A stretch of 64,000 nt of DNA from Pontibacter liquoris (GCF_022758235.1 NZ_JALEBG010000002.1:806001-870000); one strand, 5' to 3'; shown: positions 43,958-52,584, counted from the first letter of the stretch. A program made the numbers and translations. Notes: a model not told the origin generated them from the sequence alone.

Positions 43958-44413
43958 TCAGATCGTGATCTGGCGGCTTATACTTTCTTCCAGCGAGATC
44001 AGGGTTTCGGTGCGCTGCACGCCGTCGATGGCCTGCAGTTTCTCGTTAAGCACTTCGCGCAGGTGTTTGGTATCGCGGCAAATGATCTTGGCAAACATGC
44101 TGTAAGAGCCCGTGGTATAGTGCAGCTCTACAATTTCCGGTATCTGCTGCATCTGTGCCACGGCATCCTTGTACTCGGAGCCTTTTTCCAGAAACACGCC
44201 GATAAAGGCACACACATCGTAGCCCACCGCCGAAGGGTTTATCAGCAGCTGCGCCCCTTTTACAACACCCATTTCATTCAGCTTTTTCATCCGAACATGA
44301 ATGGTACCGCCCGACACATTGAGCTCTTTGGCGATATCGGTGTAAGCACGGGTCACATCCTGCATAAGTAAATGCAAAATCTGCCGGTCAAGATTATCAA
44401 TTTCGTAACTCAT
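43958..44413 (-). CDS. Lrp/AsnC family transcriptional regulator
   Basis: A 151-residue regulator with an N-terminal helix-turn-helix (about 5-60; LDRQILHLLMQDVTRAYTDI, then AKELNVSGGTIHVRMKKL) and a C-terminal RAM effector-binding domain (about 70-145; VCAFIGVFLEKG, VELHYTTGSYSMFAKIICRD). These proteins form octamers that bind amino acids. It is transcribed divergently from an asparagine-synthetase-like gene across 165 bp with matching dyad sites, the arrangement of AsnC with asnA in other bacteria. Asparagine is therefore the likeliest effector, by inference. Confidence 0.93.
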   Translation of the reverse strand: MSYEIDNLDRQILHLLMQDVTRAYTDIAKELNVSGGTIHVRMKKLNEMGVVKGAQLLINPSAVGYDVCAFIGVFLEKGSEYKDAVAQMQQIPEIVELHYTTGSYSMFAKIICRDTKHLREVLNEKLQAIDGVQRTETLISLEESISRQITI

Positions 44414-44438
44414 ACGTCCCTATACTTTCAGTTTTTAA

Positions 44439-44454
44439 CAAAGTTACAAAGTTA
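44439..44454 (-). promoter_or_regulatory. Tandem -7 boxes for the AsnC-type gene
   Basis: On the minus strand TAACTTTG occurs twice in direct succession (44454-44447 and 44446-44439), each matching TAnnTTTG. Transcription would begin about 20 bp before the ATG at 44413. Confidence 0.55.
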
Positions 44455-44466
44455 ATTGCTTTCAGT

Positions 44467-44510
44467 TGAAAAATTATCAAACAAGTAAAATATTTATTGA
44501 TAAATTTTCA
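44467..44510. promoter_or_regulatory. Dyad operator in the AsnC-type / asparagine synthetase divergent region
   Basis: TGAAAAATTATCA (44467-44479) and TGATAAATTTTCA (44498-44510) form an inverted repeat with 18 bp between arms. The inner heptamers TTATCAA and TTGATAA recur a third time at 44534-44540, overlapping the -7 box of the synthetase gene. Several spaced copies fit the DNA wrapping of Lrp/AsnC octamers. Confidence 0.65.
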
Positions 44511-44528
44511 AAAATAAAGAACATGTTT

Positions 44529-44536
44529 TAACTTTG
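44529..44536 (+). promoter_or_regulatory. -7 box of the asparagine-synthetase-like gene
   Basis: TAACTTTG matches TAnnTTTG and its end overlaps the third TTGATAA heptamer (44534-44540), so a regulator bound there would compete with RNA polymerase. The ATG is 42 bp downstream. Confidence 0.5.
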
Positions 44537-44578
44537 ATAAGTATTAAAGCTAAATATTTTACCAAATTTACAAAAAAC

Positions 44579-45532
44579 ATGGAGCTATCAACTCTCGAAG
44601 AAACTACAACGCTGGAAACAACGTTGGGCCACCTGCGCCGCCCCTTGCTGCCCAAAGTGCTGCAGGTGCAGCAAGGCATTGTGCGCGCTGTCCACGATTT
44701 TATGTTTAAAAAAGGACTGACGCAGCTCATGCCGCTGATGCTCTCGCCTATTACTGACCCGCTGAACCACGGGGTGGTAGATGCCACGATCGGGTATGCC
44801 GACCGGCACTGGAGCCTGACCAAGTCGATGATCTTTCATAAGCAACTGGCCCTGCTCAACCCGGCGCTTCAAAGCCTCTACATCGTGTCGCCGAACGTGC
44901 GCCTGGAGTTTTCCGACCGTGCTGGTACGGGCCGCCATCTGTTCGAGTTCACGCAGATCGATTTTGAGTTTAAAGACAAAGACCGCTTTTATGTGATGGA
45001 GTTTATGGAGGAGCTGGTAAATGCCGTGTTTGCCCGCCTGAACGCTGAAATTCCGGAGGTGCTGCTTGAGCTCCGTGGCGAGTTGCTGCCGCAGTATGAG
45101 CAATGGCCCGTGTACCGCACCGAGAAACTGGAAGCTGCCCTGGGCCCGGATTATGAGCGGATCAAATCAGAGGAAGCGACCACACCGTTCTGGCTGCTGA
45201 ACCACACCCGCGAGTTTTACGACAAGGAAGACCCTGCCAAACCGGGCACCTACCTGAACTATGACCTGATCTGGCCGGATGGATTTGGCGAAGGCTTGTC
45301 GGGAGCGGAGCGGGAGCACGAGTACCACCAGATACGCAAGCGCATGGCCCAGGTAGGCACCAGCCAGGAGATCTTTAAGCACTACCTGGAAGTGGCCCGG
45401 GAAGAAGGCCTGCCCCGCACAGCCGGCGCTGGCTTTGGAGTGGAGCGCATGACGCGCTTTATCTGCCGCCTGAAAGACGTGGACGAAGTAACGGTGTTTT
45501 CGCGCAAGCCCTATGCAGCCTCCCTGTTTTAA
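44579..45532 (+). CDS. AsnRS-like asparagine synthetase (class II aaRS paralogue)
   Basis: A 317-residue protein consisting of a class II aminoacyl-tRNA-synthetase catalytic core of the AspRS/AsnRS type, with no anticodon-binding domain. Motif 2 region is LEFSDRAGTGRHLFEFTQID near residues 116-135; GLSGAEREHEYHQIRKR near 238-254 matches the GSQRE-type loop of AsnRS; motif 3 is GAGFGVERMTRFICRLKDV near 282-300 followed by TVFSRKPYA. In archaea and some bacteria such truncated AsnRS relatives make asparagine from aspartate and ammonia with ATP. The divergent AsnC-type regulator supports that role. The start at 44579 gives MELSTLEE; an upstream in-frame start (44534) would overlap the promoter box. 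Confidence 0.82.
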   Translation: MELSTLEETTTLETTLGHLRRPLLPKVLQVQQGIVRAVHDFMFKKGLTQLMPLMLSPITDPLNHGVVDATIGYADRHWSLTKSMIFHKQLALLNPALQSLYIVSPNVRLEFSDRAGTGRHLFEFTQIDFEFKDKDRFYVMEFMEELVNAVFARLNAEIPEVLLELRGELLPQYEQWPVYRTEKLEAALGPDYERIKSEEATTPFWLLNHTREFYDKEDPAKPGTYLNYDLIWPDGFGEGLSGAEREHEYHQIRKRMAQVGTSQEIFKHYLEVAREEGLPRTAGAGFGVERMTRFICRLKDVDEVTVFSRKPYAASLF

Positions 45533-45586
45533 AGGATAAGGTATGGATGACGACAATAGCGGTAATCCCGCCCCGGATGTAATATA

Positions 45587-45619
45587 AAACGGCCTGCTAA
45601 AGTATAGCAGGCCGTTTTT
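45587..45619 (+). terminator. Terminator after the asparagine-synthetase-like gene
   Basis: AAACGGCCTGCT (45587-45598) pairs with AGCAGGCCGTTT (45606-45617) around AAAGTAT, followed by TTGTTTT. The loop carries the AAGTAT core found all over the window. Confidence 0.85.
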
Positions 45620-46021
45620 GTTTTACGGCTTCTGATAAATCCAGCCATGTTATGGAACCTACCCCTAACCCCTCCGGGGAGGGGAATCAGGCTGATGCTG
45701 TTTTGTCATCTCGACGTTAGGGGAGATCTGCTACAACCAGGTATAAACCTGGCTTGCGCACATTGGCGTTTGCTATCAAGCGTTCGCTCTTCGGGATCTG
45801 CAATCCCATTTCCGGGTGCCGTTATGAAATGGATAGTATGGGAATGCAGCGGCTTAACAGTTATACTTCCGGATTACAAATCCGAAAGAGCATTGGTGCT
45901 GCAGACAAAGAAAGGATAGCAGATTCCGCACTACCGTTCGAAAGGATAAGAGATATGAAATGACAACAGGTATAAAAGCCAAAGCCTGCTGTGCTGCAGG
46001 CTTTGGCTAAAAATCATACGT
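45620..46021. repeat. Non-coding region with hairpin fragments and a REP pair
   Basis: No gene is seen. ACCCCTAACCCCTCC/GGGGAGGGG (45660-45690) and a half copy of the TCATCTCGACG hairpin (45706-45731) repeat modules of the composite element. GCTCTTCGGGATCTGCAATCC (45785-45805) and the inverse partner TTCCGGATTACAAATCCGAAAGAGC (core 45866-45892) look like two REP sequences facing each other about 65 bp apart. Confidence 0.65.
45977..46008 (-). terminator. Terminator of the lutB gene
   Basis: AGCCAAAGCCTGC (45977-45989) pairs perfectly with GCAGGCTTTGGCT (45996-46008) around TGTGCT; the minus strand continues TTTATACC. It starts 13 bp past the stop at 46022. Confidence 0.8.
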
Positions 46022-47395
46022 CTATTTTTCCCGCTCCTTCCAGAGCTGGTTAAACGACTTTTTAGGCACATGCAGCGGTTCGCGGCGTTTGCTCCAGGTA
46101 TCTTTCAGCACCCATTTCAGCACAAAGTTCTTTAGGCTGGCCGGCGCCATGTTCAGCAGGGAGCGGCTCTTCATGGCTTTTAGCCAGAACTTGAACGCTG
46201 TTTTTTCCTGGTTGTCGGCCAGGCCTTCGTCCACGCTCTGCTTGCGGTTTAGCAGCAGCAGGTTGTGGAGGTTGATCTTAACGGGGCACACCGACGTGCA
46301 GGCGCCGCACAGGGAACTGGCAAAGCTCAGGTGCTTGTTTTCGGCCATACCCTCGTAATGCGGCGTGATCACCGAGCCGATCGGGCCGCTGTAGGTGCTC
46401 TCGTAGGTATGGCCGCCGATGTTTTTATAAACCGGGCACACGTTGAGGCAGGCTCCGCAGCGGATGCAGTTCAGCGCCTCGCGTTTTTCGGGCAGCGCCA
46501 GCAGATCGGTGCGGCCGTTGTCGAGCAGGATCACATACATTTCCTCAGGGCCGTCCTTCTCGTTGGGCTGGCGCGGGCCGCTCAGGATGGTGTTGTATAC
46601 TGTAACCTGCTGGCCGGTACCGCTGGTGCTGAGCAGGGGCCAGAACAAGTCCAGGTCCATCACCGAAGGAAGCATCTTTTCGATGCCCACAATAGCGATA
46701 TGCGTTTTGGGGAAAGTGGTGCTCAGGCGGGCGTTGCCTTCGTTTTCGGTAATGGCAATGCCACCGATATCGGCCAGCAGAAAGTTGCCGCCCGTTACGC
46801 CTACTTCTGCGGAGGTATACTTGCTGCGCAGCAGCTTGCGCGCTGTGAGCACCAGTTGCTGCGCATCGTCGGTAGGTTGTATGCCCAGCTTGCGCACAAA
46901 CAGATCGGCAATATCCTTTTTAGACATGTGCATGGCCGGCGTTACAATGTGGTAGGGCCTTTGCTCGGCCAGCTGCACAATGTATTCTCCCAAGTCGGTT
47001 TCCACCACATCCAGGCCGTTCTTTTCCAGGTAGGTGTTCAGGTGGATCTCCTCGGTGCTCATCGACTTGGATTTGACTACCGAGCGGGCGCGTTTGCGCT
47101 TCATGATCTCGCCAACCTCTTTCAGGGCCTCCTGGGCATCGCGCGCCCAGATCACCTTGCCGCCACGGGCCGTAAAGTTGGCCTCAAACTCCATCAGGTA
47201 CTTATCCAGGTTGTTGATGGTGTTGGTTTTGATAAAAGAGCCCCGTTCCCGGGCCAGTTCATGGTCGGTATACTGGGTAAGGCCCCGCTGCACAGCGGCG
47301 TTATACTTGCCGATGTTATACTTGATGGTAGCGCGGTGGCTCTGGTCAAATGCCTTTGTTTCGGCGTCCTGCAGAAACTGTTTTAATTTGCTCAT
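46022..47395 (-). CDS. lutB: LutB-type lactate-utilisation iron-sulfur protein
   Basis: A 457-residue protein. An LUD domain covers about 55-300 (RSVVKSKSMSTEEIHLNTYL near 112-131). Two ferredoxin-type clusters follow: CIRCGACLNVCPVYKNIGG near 312-330 and CGACTSVCPVKINLHNLL near 361-378. A C-terminal tail (RSLLNMAPASLKNFVLKWVL) follows. In the LutABC complex this subunit carries electrons from L-lactate oxidation to pyruvate. The start at 47395 (MSKLKQFLQ) is preferred over an in-frame start 24 codons upstream that lies in the terminator of the preceding gene. lutA and lutC are not in the window, so the complex is encoded in more than one place. Confidence 0.9.
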   Translation of the reverse strand: MSKLKQFLQDAETKAFDQSHRATIKYNIGKYNAAVQRGLTQYTDHELARERGSFIKTNTINNLDKYLMEFEANFTARGGKVIWARDAQEALKEVGEIMKRKRARSVVKSKSMSTEEIHLNTYLEKNGLDVVETDLGEYIVQLAEQRPYHIVTPAMHMSKKDIADLFVRKLGIQPTDDAQQLVLTARKLLRSKYTSAEVGVTGGNFLLADIGGIAITENEGNARLSTTFPKTHIAIVGIEKMLPSVMDLDLFWPLLSTSGTGQQVTVYNTILSGPRQPNEKDGPEEMYVILLDNGRTDLLALPEKREALNCIRCGACLNVCPVYKNIGGHTYESTYSGPIGSVITPHYEGMAENKHLSFASSLCGACTSVCPVKINLHNLLLLNRKQSVDEGLADNQEKTAFKFWLKAMKSRSLLNMAPASLKNFVLKWVLKDTWSKRREPLHVPKKSFNQLWKEREK

Positions 47396-47456
47396 ACTGT
47401 CTCCCTTACGATCTTCCTTGCTGGTTGGTGTGCCAGGAAGTGCTGGATAAAAGAAA

Positions 47457-47479
47457 AACACCCTCAAAGGTAGGGTGTT
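47457..47479 (-). terminator. Terminator after the M28 peptidase gene
   Basis: AACACCCT and AGGGTGTT pair around CAAAGGT; on the minus strand TTTCTTTTATCC follows. It lies between the peptidase stop (47602) and lutB. Confidence 0.6.
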
Positions 47480-47489
47480 CTTCTTAATG

Positions 47490-47600
47490 TATTACGAATT
47501 ACGAATTACGAATTTTCAGCCTTAAGCTCTCACCTATACTTCATAACTCCATTGCCTGCTTTCTTATTGCCAACTCGTGACTCAGAATTCAGAACTCATA
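47490..47600. repeat. ATTACGAATT tandem and related short repeats
   Basis: ATTACGAATTACGAATTACG occurs at about 47491, a direct repeat of ATTACGA. ACTCGTGACTCAGAATTCAG and AACTCATAACT follow at 47574-47600. Similar strings precede nuoB (ATTCGTGATTCGGAATTCAT at about 29204) and the marR-type gene (ATAATTACGAATTG at about 53050). Confidence 0.55.
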
Positions 47601-47601
47601 A

Positions 47602-49248
47602 CTATTTCTTATTGCTATCTACCACAATGCGGTTGTCGCGGTTGGCCAGTTCCCATGCCACGTGGAACGCCAGGCGGGCAACTTTCTGGGCGCTCTCGAA
47701 GTTGATCTTCTCTACCTCGTCGCTCGGCTTGTGGTAATCGGCATGCACGCCGTTGAAATAGAAAACGATCGGAATACCTTTTTTGGCAAAGTTGTAATGG
47801 TCGGAGCGGTAGTAGAAGCGGTTCGGATCGTTCTCGTCGTTAAATTTATAGTCGAGTTTCAGGTGCGTATACTTCTCGTTCATCTGCGTGTTGATCTGGT
47901 CGAGCTCCGAAGAGAGCTTATCCGCTCCGATCACATAGATGTAATTGCTGTCGTTGGTTTTCTCGTGGTCAAAGTCCATGCGGCCGATCATGTCGATGTT
48001 CACGTCAGCTACGGTGTTGGCCAGTGGGAACACGGGGTTCTCGGAGTAATACTCAGAGCCCAGCAATCCTTTTTCCTCACCGGTTACGGTCATAAACAGC
48101 ATGCTGCGGCGCGGGCCGTAGCCGTCTTTTTTGGCCTGGGCAAACGCTTCCGAAACCTCCAGCACGGCCACTGTACCAGAGCCGTCGTCGTTCGCGCCGT
48201 TAAAGATCTGGTCGCCTGTCAGGGTCGAGTCCACGCCTACGTGATCGTAATGAGCAGTCACCACCACGATCTCATCTTTCTTGTCGGTGCCTTCAATAAA
48301 GCCCAGCACGTTCTCCGTTGAAAGCGGCTCTGCAATGCGCTCGGTTCTTACCTTCACGTCTTTGGCCACAGCAAAGGTGCCCGCAGCCGGCTTACCTGTT
48401 TTAGCTACAGAGGCCGGGTAGGCCAGCAGCTTTTCGGGGGTAGTACCCAGCAGGGCGGCGCCCGCTACCGGCGAAATGAACATGGTGGCAGCGTTTGTCT
48501 GCGTGCCGGTGTTCTTCATGCCGATGGAAGGGCGGGAGGCGTACGACTTGTAGCGCTGCGTGAGGGTATTAAATTCATCTGCGCTGGTGCCGGTAATAAT
48601 GAGCACAGATTTGGCGCCGTGGTCGGTGGCCGCTTTGCGCTTGCTGCGGTAATCGTTGCCCCAGTCAGAGGCTTTGTCAGTGCCGCTCAGAATATAGTTT
48701 CCGCTGGCGTCTTTTGGCTCACCGGCGAGCACCACCACCATTTTGCCGGTTACATCTTTGCCTGCGTAGTCGTTAAACTTCGGGTCGTCGATGCCATAGC
48801 CGGCAAACACGATATCAGCTGCCTGCTCGTCCTGGTACGGGGTGCTGCCCAGTACAAAGAAATCCTGCAGCATCAGGAATTTGGCTTTGCCTACCAGCAT
48901 GTAGCCATTGCCCCATCTGGTTTTCTCCAGGTCGAAGGACTGGTAATAGGGGTTGCTGCCAGTCTTTACCGGACCTGCCAAGCCATCTTTGCGGAACTGC
49001 GTGGCAATGTACTCGGCAGCCATCTTCTGTCCTTTAGAGCCGGTATCGCGGCCCATGTACTCGTCGGAAGCAATAATGTGCAGGTGCTTGGACAGATCTG
49101 CGGCCGTAATGGTCTGGGCATACTTAGCAGACACTTCCTCTAATTTGGCCGCATCGGTTACAGGGCCTTTGGGTGTTTTGGATGCTGTGGCACAGCCGGC
49201 TGTCATCGCGGCCAGCAGCACATAGGCATACATGTAGTTGTACTTCAT
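47602..49248 (-). CDS. M28-family zinc aminopeptidase lipoprotein
   Basis: A 548-residue exported metallopeptidase. The signal ends at a lipobox, MTAGC19. A protease-associated-like insert spans about 130-290, and the M28 catalytic domain about 310-530. Two-zinc-site residues are visible: VVVTAHYDHVG near 339-349 (His, Asp-His), FNGANDDGSGTVAVLEV near 359-375 (bridging Asp), MTVTGEEKGLLGSEYY near 394-409 (catalytic Glu-Glu), ADVNIDMIGRMD near 424-435 (Asp) and ADYHKPSDE near 508-516 (His). It probably degrades peptides in the periplasm or at the surface. Confidence 0.92.
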   Translation of the reverse strand: MKYNYMYAYVLLAAMTAGCATASKTPKGPVTDAAKLEEVSAKYAQTITAADLSKHLHIIASDEYMGRDTGSKGQKMAAEYIATQFRKDGLAGPVKTGSNPYYQSFDLEKTRWGNGYMLVGKAKFLMLQDFFVLGSTPYQDEQAADIVFAGYGIDDPKFNDYAGKDVTGKMVVVLAGEPKDASGNYILSGTDKASDWGNDYRSKRKAATDHGAKSVLIITGTSADEFNTLTQRYKSYASRPSIGMKNTGTQTNAATMFISPVAGAALLGTTPEKLLAYPASVAKTGKPAAGTFAVAKDVKVRTERIAEPLSTENVLGFIEGTDKKDEIVVVTAHYDHVGVDSTLTGDQIFNGANDDGSGTVAVLEVSEAFAQAKKDGYGPRRSMLFMTVTGEEKGLLGSEYYSENPVFPLANTVADVNIDMIGRMDFDHEKTNDSNYIYVIGADKLSSELDQINTQMNEKYTHLKLDYKFNDENDPNRFYYRSDHYNFAKKGIPIVFYFNGVHADYHKPSDEVEKINFESAQKVARLAFHVAWELANRDNRIVVDSNKK

Positions 49249-49781
49249 TGTTTTAAGGTAAGGTTAGTATAGGTTAGGTTTTAAGGTAATGCTATTTGTT
49301 TCGTTGTATTAGGTGCTTCCATGCCTTAGATGCTTTGCCCGCTTTTCGCCTCGCCGGCGGGCCCTACTTTTCTCCTTGATGAGAAAAGTAGGCAAAAGAA
49401 TCAAGACAATTCGAAACTCGCTGAACGCTCAAACATCGAATCGTCAAAGGCGCACTTGGCTGAAGTGTTCGCTTCGTAGCCTCTAAGTATAAATCTTTAC
49501 TCCTGCTTTCATCCCTGGCGCGAATCTCCGGATTCGTGTCTTTGGATAAGGTGAAGTCTCTGACTTCACTGGCCTGCAAGGCCAAATAGAACCCCCAAGT
49601 AAGCCAGTATAGGCCGTTGGGAATGGCGGTCTTTCCTTTTTCTGCCAGCCCAAACCGGACACGAGTACGTACCTGCAGTAGCATATTAAACGCTCACTTC
49701 TCCCTCAGTCAAATTCCCCTCTTCGGAGGGGCTAGGGGTGGGTTAATGTGTAATAGCACAGCTAACACCGGGTTATCTCGC
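49249..49781. repeat. Non-coding region rich in small hairpins
   Basis: No gene is seen in 533 bp. CTACTTTTCTC (49364-49374) and GAGAAAAGTAG (49381-49391) form a perfect 11-bp hairpin within a longer GGGCCC...CAAAAGAATCAAGAC element. Three smaller hairpins follow closely: GAATC/GATTC at about 49522-49535, GTGAAGT/ACTTCAC at about 49551-49569, and GGCC/GGCC at about 49571-49584. TCCCCTCTTCGGAGGGGCTAG (49708-49735) is a further copy of the CCCCTCC module. Confidence 0.65.
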
Positions 49782-50267
49782 CTACAGCTTTTGGATCAGG
49801 ACGGTGGCAAAGGCTGCTACGCCTTCTTTTTTACCTACAAAGCCCAGGTGTTCTGTGGTGGTGGCTTTTATGGAGATGTCGTGCTCCGGAATGCCCATTA
49901 CCTCGGCCAGACAGCTTTTCATGGCCGGAATGTGCGGGTTTACCTTGGGCTCCTGCAAGCAGATGGTCGAGTCGATGTTGCCGATCTCGTAGCCTTCTCT
50001 CGAAAGCAGGTGTACCACTTCTCTCAGCAGGATCTTGCTGTCGATGCCTTTATACTTGGGGTCATTGTCGGAAAAATGGAAACCGATGTCGCGCAGGTTG
50101 GCTGCACCCAGCAGGGCATCGCAGATCACGTGGATGAGCACATCAGCATCGGAATGGCCCAGGGCGCCGTGCGTGTGCGGAATTTTGATGCCGCCCAGCC
50201 AGAAGTCCAGTCCTTCCTGCAACTGGTGCACATCGTAGCCAAAGCCGGTTCGTATTTTCAGTTTCAT
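49782..50267 (-). CDS. ispF: 2-C-methyl-D-erythritol 2,4-cyclodiphosphate synthase
   Basis: A 161-residue enzyme of the MEP isoprenoid pathway that cyclises CDP-ME 2-phosphate, releasing CMP. The Zn site is GYDVHQL near residues 8-14 (Asp, His) with a third His in GHSDADVLIHVICDALLGAA near 37-56; KATTTEHLGFVGKKEGVAAF near 134-153 is the substrate-binding signature. The start at 50267 is set by the conserved MKLKIRTGFGYD; an in-frame upstream ATG at 50399 would add 44 non-family residues. No other MEP-pathway gene is adjacent. Confidence 0.96.
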   Translation of the reverse strand: MKLKIRTGFGYDVHQLQEGLDFWLGGIKIPHTHGALGHSDADVLIHVICDALLGAANLRDIGFHFSDNDPKYKGIDSKILLREVVHLLSREGYEIGNIDSTICLQEPKVNPHIPAMKSCLAEVMGIPEHDISIKATTTEHLGFVGKKEGVAAFATVLIQKL

Positions 50268-50424
50268 AATTACCTGGTTCGTAATTTCAATACCTGTAGC
50301 GCCGGCGCCACAAGTATAAAAGGTAAAAGTAACGAAAATGCGCTGAACTGGAAGATGCGGTTTCTTTTTTTGATGTTCTTCGTTCCGGGATGGGTGCAAT
50401 TGGGGAGCTTGCTTATAAAAAAAA

Positions 50425-50453
50425 ACAGCCGGTCCCCTTGCGGCGACCGGCTG
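50425..50453. terminator. Bidirectional terminator downstream of the OYE gene
   Basis: ACAGCCGGTC (50425-50434) pairs with GACCGGCTGT (50445-50454) around CCCTTGCGGC, flanked by nine A on one side and eight T on the other. On the minus strand it ends the old-yellow-enzyme gene. Confidence 0.85.
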
Positions 50454-50485
50454 TTTTTTTGAGTGATGTGTAAAAGCAGCGTTGC

Positions 50486-51586
50486 CTATACTTCTAACTC
50501 CGCAAGCGAAGGGTAATCGATGTAGCCTTTGGTGCCAGGGGCATAAAAGGTGTTTTTGTCGGGTTGCTGCAGTGCGGCGTTCTGCGCAAAGCGCTCCGGC
50601 AGGTCCGGGTTGGAGATGAACGGTACGCCGAAAGCCACCATATCTGCCTCGCCATCAGCAATTACTTTATTTCCTTTTTCCTGCGTAAAGCCGGCATTAA
50701 TGATCAGGTTGCCTTTGTAGATAGGGCGGTAGCGCTTTGCAATATTCGGTTCGGCAAATGGCACCTCGCTTACATCGCTGAATGGCTCTGACAGGTGCAG
50801 GTAAGCCAGATTGTAGTCGTTGAGCTTTTCAATGATATAGTCGTATGTCGGGATAGTCTCCTCGTTCAGGGTAATGCCAAAACCGCCATGCAGGCTTGGG
50901 TTCAGGCGCACTCCTACTTTCTCTACCGGCATCACTTCTTTAATCGCATCCAGCACCTCGAACAGGATGCGGGCGCGGTTCTCCCGCGAGCCGCCATACT
51001 CGTCGGTGCGGCTGTTGGAGGAAGTCACGAAGAACTGATGGAGCAGGTAACCGTTCGAAGAATGTACTTCTACCCCATCGAAATCAGCCGCCATAGCATT
51101 TTCAGCTGCCTGCTTAAAGTCCTGTACGATCTGCTTTATCTCCGGCACGGTCAGCTCGCGCGGCGTTACCGTGTCTTTAAAGCCTTGTGGCGTATACGCT
51201 TTGTCGTTCGGGTTAATGGCCGAGGGCGCCACCGGCAGCGCACCGTCATGGAAATCGGGGTGCGACATGCGGCCCACGTGCCACAACTGAATAAAGATCT
51301 TACCGCCTTCGTCGTGCACGGCTTTGGTTATTTTCTTCCAGCCTGCTACCTGCTCAGGGCTATAGATGCCGGGCGTGTTGATGTAGCCAACGGCCTGCTT
51401 CGAGATCTGGGAGCCTTCTGTAATGATCAGGCCGGCACCGGCACGCTGTGTGTAGTACGTCACCATGATGTCGTTGGGCACGTTACCTTCGTTATCTGCC
51501 CGGCTGCGCGTCATAGGGGCCATCACTACCCGGTTCTTCAGCTCCAGATCGTGTAATTTTATAGGTTTTAAAAGTGCTTGTGTCAT
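50486..51586 (-). CDS. Old yellow enzyme family alkene reductase
   Basis: A 366-residue FMN-binding TIM-barrel oxidoreductase of the NemA/OYE type, which uses NAD(P)H to reduce activated C=C bonds, quinones or nitro compounds. Family landmarks are NRVVMAPMTRSRADNEGN near residues 18-35, GLIITEGSQISKQAVGY near 53-69, FIQLWHVGRMSHPD near 96-109, DGVEVHSSNGYLLHQF near 174-189 (His and Asn bind the substrate carbonyl or nitro group) and the phosphate loop near 295-320. It follows the aldo-keto reductase gene by 122 bp on the same strand and probably belongs to the MarR-controlled group. Confidence 0.92.
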   Translation of the reverse strand: MTQALLKPIKLHDLELKNRVVMAPMTRSRADNEGNVPNDIMVTYYTQRAGAGLIITEGSQISKQAVGYINTPGIYSPEQVAGWKKITKAVHDEGGKIFIQLWHVGRMSHPDFHDGALPVAPSAINPNDKAYTPQGFKDTVTPRELTVPEIKQIVQDFKQAAENAMAADFDGVEVHSSNGYLLHQFFVTSSNSRTDEYGGSRENRARILFEVLDAIKEVMPVEKVGVRLNPSLHGGFGITLNEETIPTYDYIIEKLNDYNLAYLHLSEPFSDVSEVPFAEPNIAKRYRPIYKGNLIINAGFTQEKGNKVIADGEADMVAFGVPFISNPDLPERFAQNAALQQPDKNTFYAPGTKGYIDYPSLAELEV

Positions 51587-51708
51587 TTTTGAGTTAAAGA
51601 GTTATAAAATTAAAAAGTTAAAAAGGTAGGGAGGTGTAAAGTATAAGCTTCTGCACACCTTTTTCCTCTGGTATTCACTCATTCAAAATTCAATTATTCA
51701 AAATTATT

Positions 51709-52527
51709 TTAGTCCCAGGCGGGGGCGAACGATGGGTTGATGAGGCGTGTGTTTGCCTGCTTCAGCTGGTTTATCTGCTGCATCTCTTCCGGTGTCAGTT
51801 CAAAATCGAAGATGCTGAAGTTGGAGCGTATGTGCGCCTCATTGGCGCTTCGGGGGATGGCTAGCACGTTGTCCTGCTGCATTAGCCAGCGCAGCGTTAC
51901 CTGTATTTCGTTCTTGTTATACTTGTCGGCAATGCTTTTCAGCACGGGGTTGCCCAGCACCTTGCCCTGTGCCACGGGGCTGTAGGCAGTTAGCGTAAGG
52001 TTGTGGTCCTGCAAGTAAGTATAAAGCTTGTCCTGGTTCAGGAAGGGATGATACTCTACCTGGTTGGTGATGATGCCCGCGCCTGTGGCCAGCACTTTGT
52101 CGAGCAGGGCCGTGGGGTGGTTGCTCACGCCGATATACCGGGTATAACCTTTTTGCTGCGCCTTCATCAGCTCCTCCATGTACTCCTCCACCGGCACCTC
52201 GGCATTTGGCCAATGGATCAGCAGCAGGTCCACTGCGTCGGTCTGCAGCTTTTGCAGGCTCTCTGTTACCGAAGGCATGAACGTCTTAGCACCTAAATTG
52301 GCAGGCAGCACTTTCGTGGTCAGGAACACCTGGTCACGTGGAACATCGGCCTCCCGGATGGCGCGGCCCACACTTTCCTCGTTTTTATACATCTGCGCTG
52401 TGTCGATGTGGCGGTACCCCTCGCTCAGCGCAGCTTTTACCACGGTATAAGCTGTGGCATCGGCTAGTTGAAATGTGCCGAACCCGAGGGCAGGTATAGT
52501 GGCTTCTTTTATTTTGATGTTTTTCAT
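51709..52527 (-). CDS. Aldo/keto reductase
   Basis: A 272-residue NADPH-dependent aldo-keto reductase. The catalytic tetrad is Asp42 and Tyr47 in HIDTAQMYKNEE, Lys72 in LTTKVLP and His105 in LLLIHWPN. NADPH-site residues lie in IPRSANEAHIRSNFSIFDFE near 225-244. It reduces small carbonyls such as methylglyoxal or lipid-derived aldehydes in characterised relatives. A perfect 18-bp palindrome 24 bp upstream of its ATG is shared with the promoter region of the next gene, encoding a MarR-type regulator, so it is a probable target of that regulator. Confidence 0.92.
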   Translation of the reverse strand: MKNIKIKEATIPALGFGTFQLADATAYTVVKAALSEGYRHIDTAQMYKNEESVGRAIREADVPRDQVFLTTKVLPANLGAKTFMPSVTESLQKLQTDAVDLLLIHWPNAEVPVEEYMEELMKAQQKGYTRYIGVSNHPTALLDKVLATGAGIITNQVEYHPFLNQDKLYTYLQDHNLTLTAYSPVAQGKVLGNPVLKSIADKYNKNEIQVTLRWLMQQDNVLAIPRSANEAHIRSNFSIFDFELTPEEMQQINQLKQANTRLINPSFAPAWD

Positions 52528-52550
52528 CGTTTCTTTTTAGGTTTATACAT

Positions 52551-52568
52551 TACTTGTATATACAAGTA
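52551..52568. promoter_or_regulatory. MarR-type operator upstream of the aldo-keto reductase gene
   Basis: TACTTGTATATACAAGTA is an 18-bp perfect palindrome between the marR-type stop (52585) and the reductase start (52527). Its 12-bp core TTGTATATACAA recurs upstream of the marR-type gene. Confidence 0.75.
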
Positions 52569-52584
52569 TAGGAGTAAAAAAATA

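Noticed and set aside
46265-47386. 373-codon plus-strand frame opposite lutB
   Set aside because: It is antisense to the iron-sulfur protein gene over its full length; the translation is rich in His, Arg and Gln with no recognisable domain.
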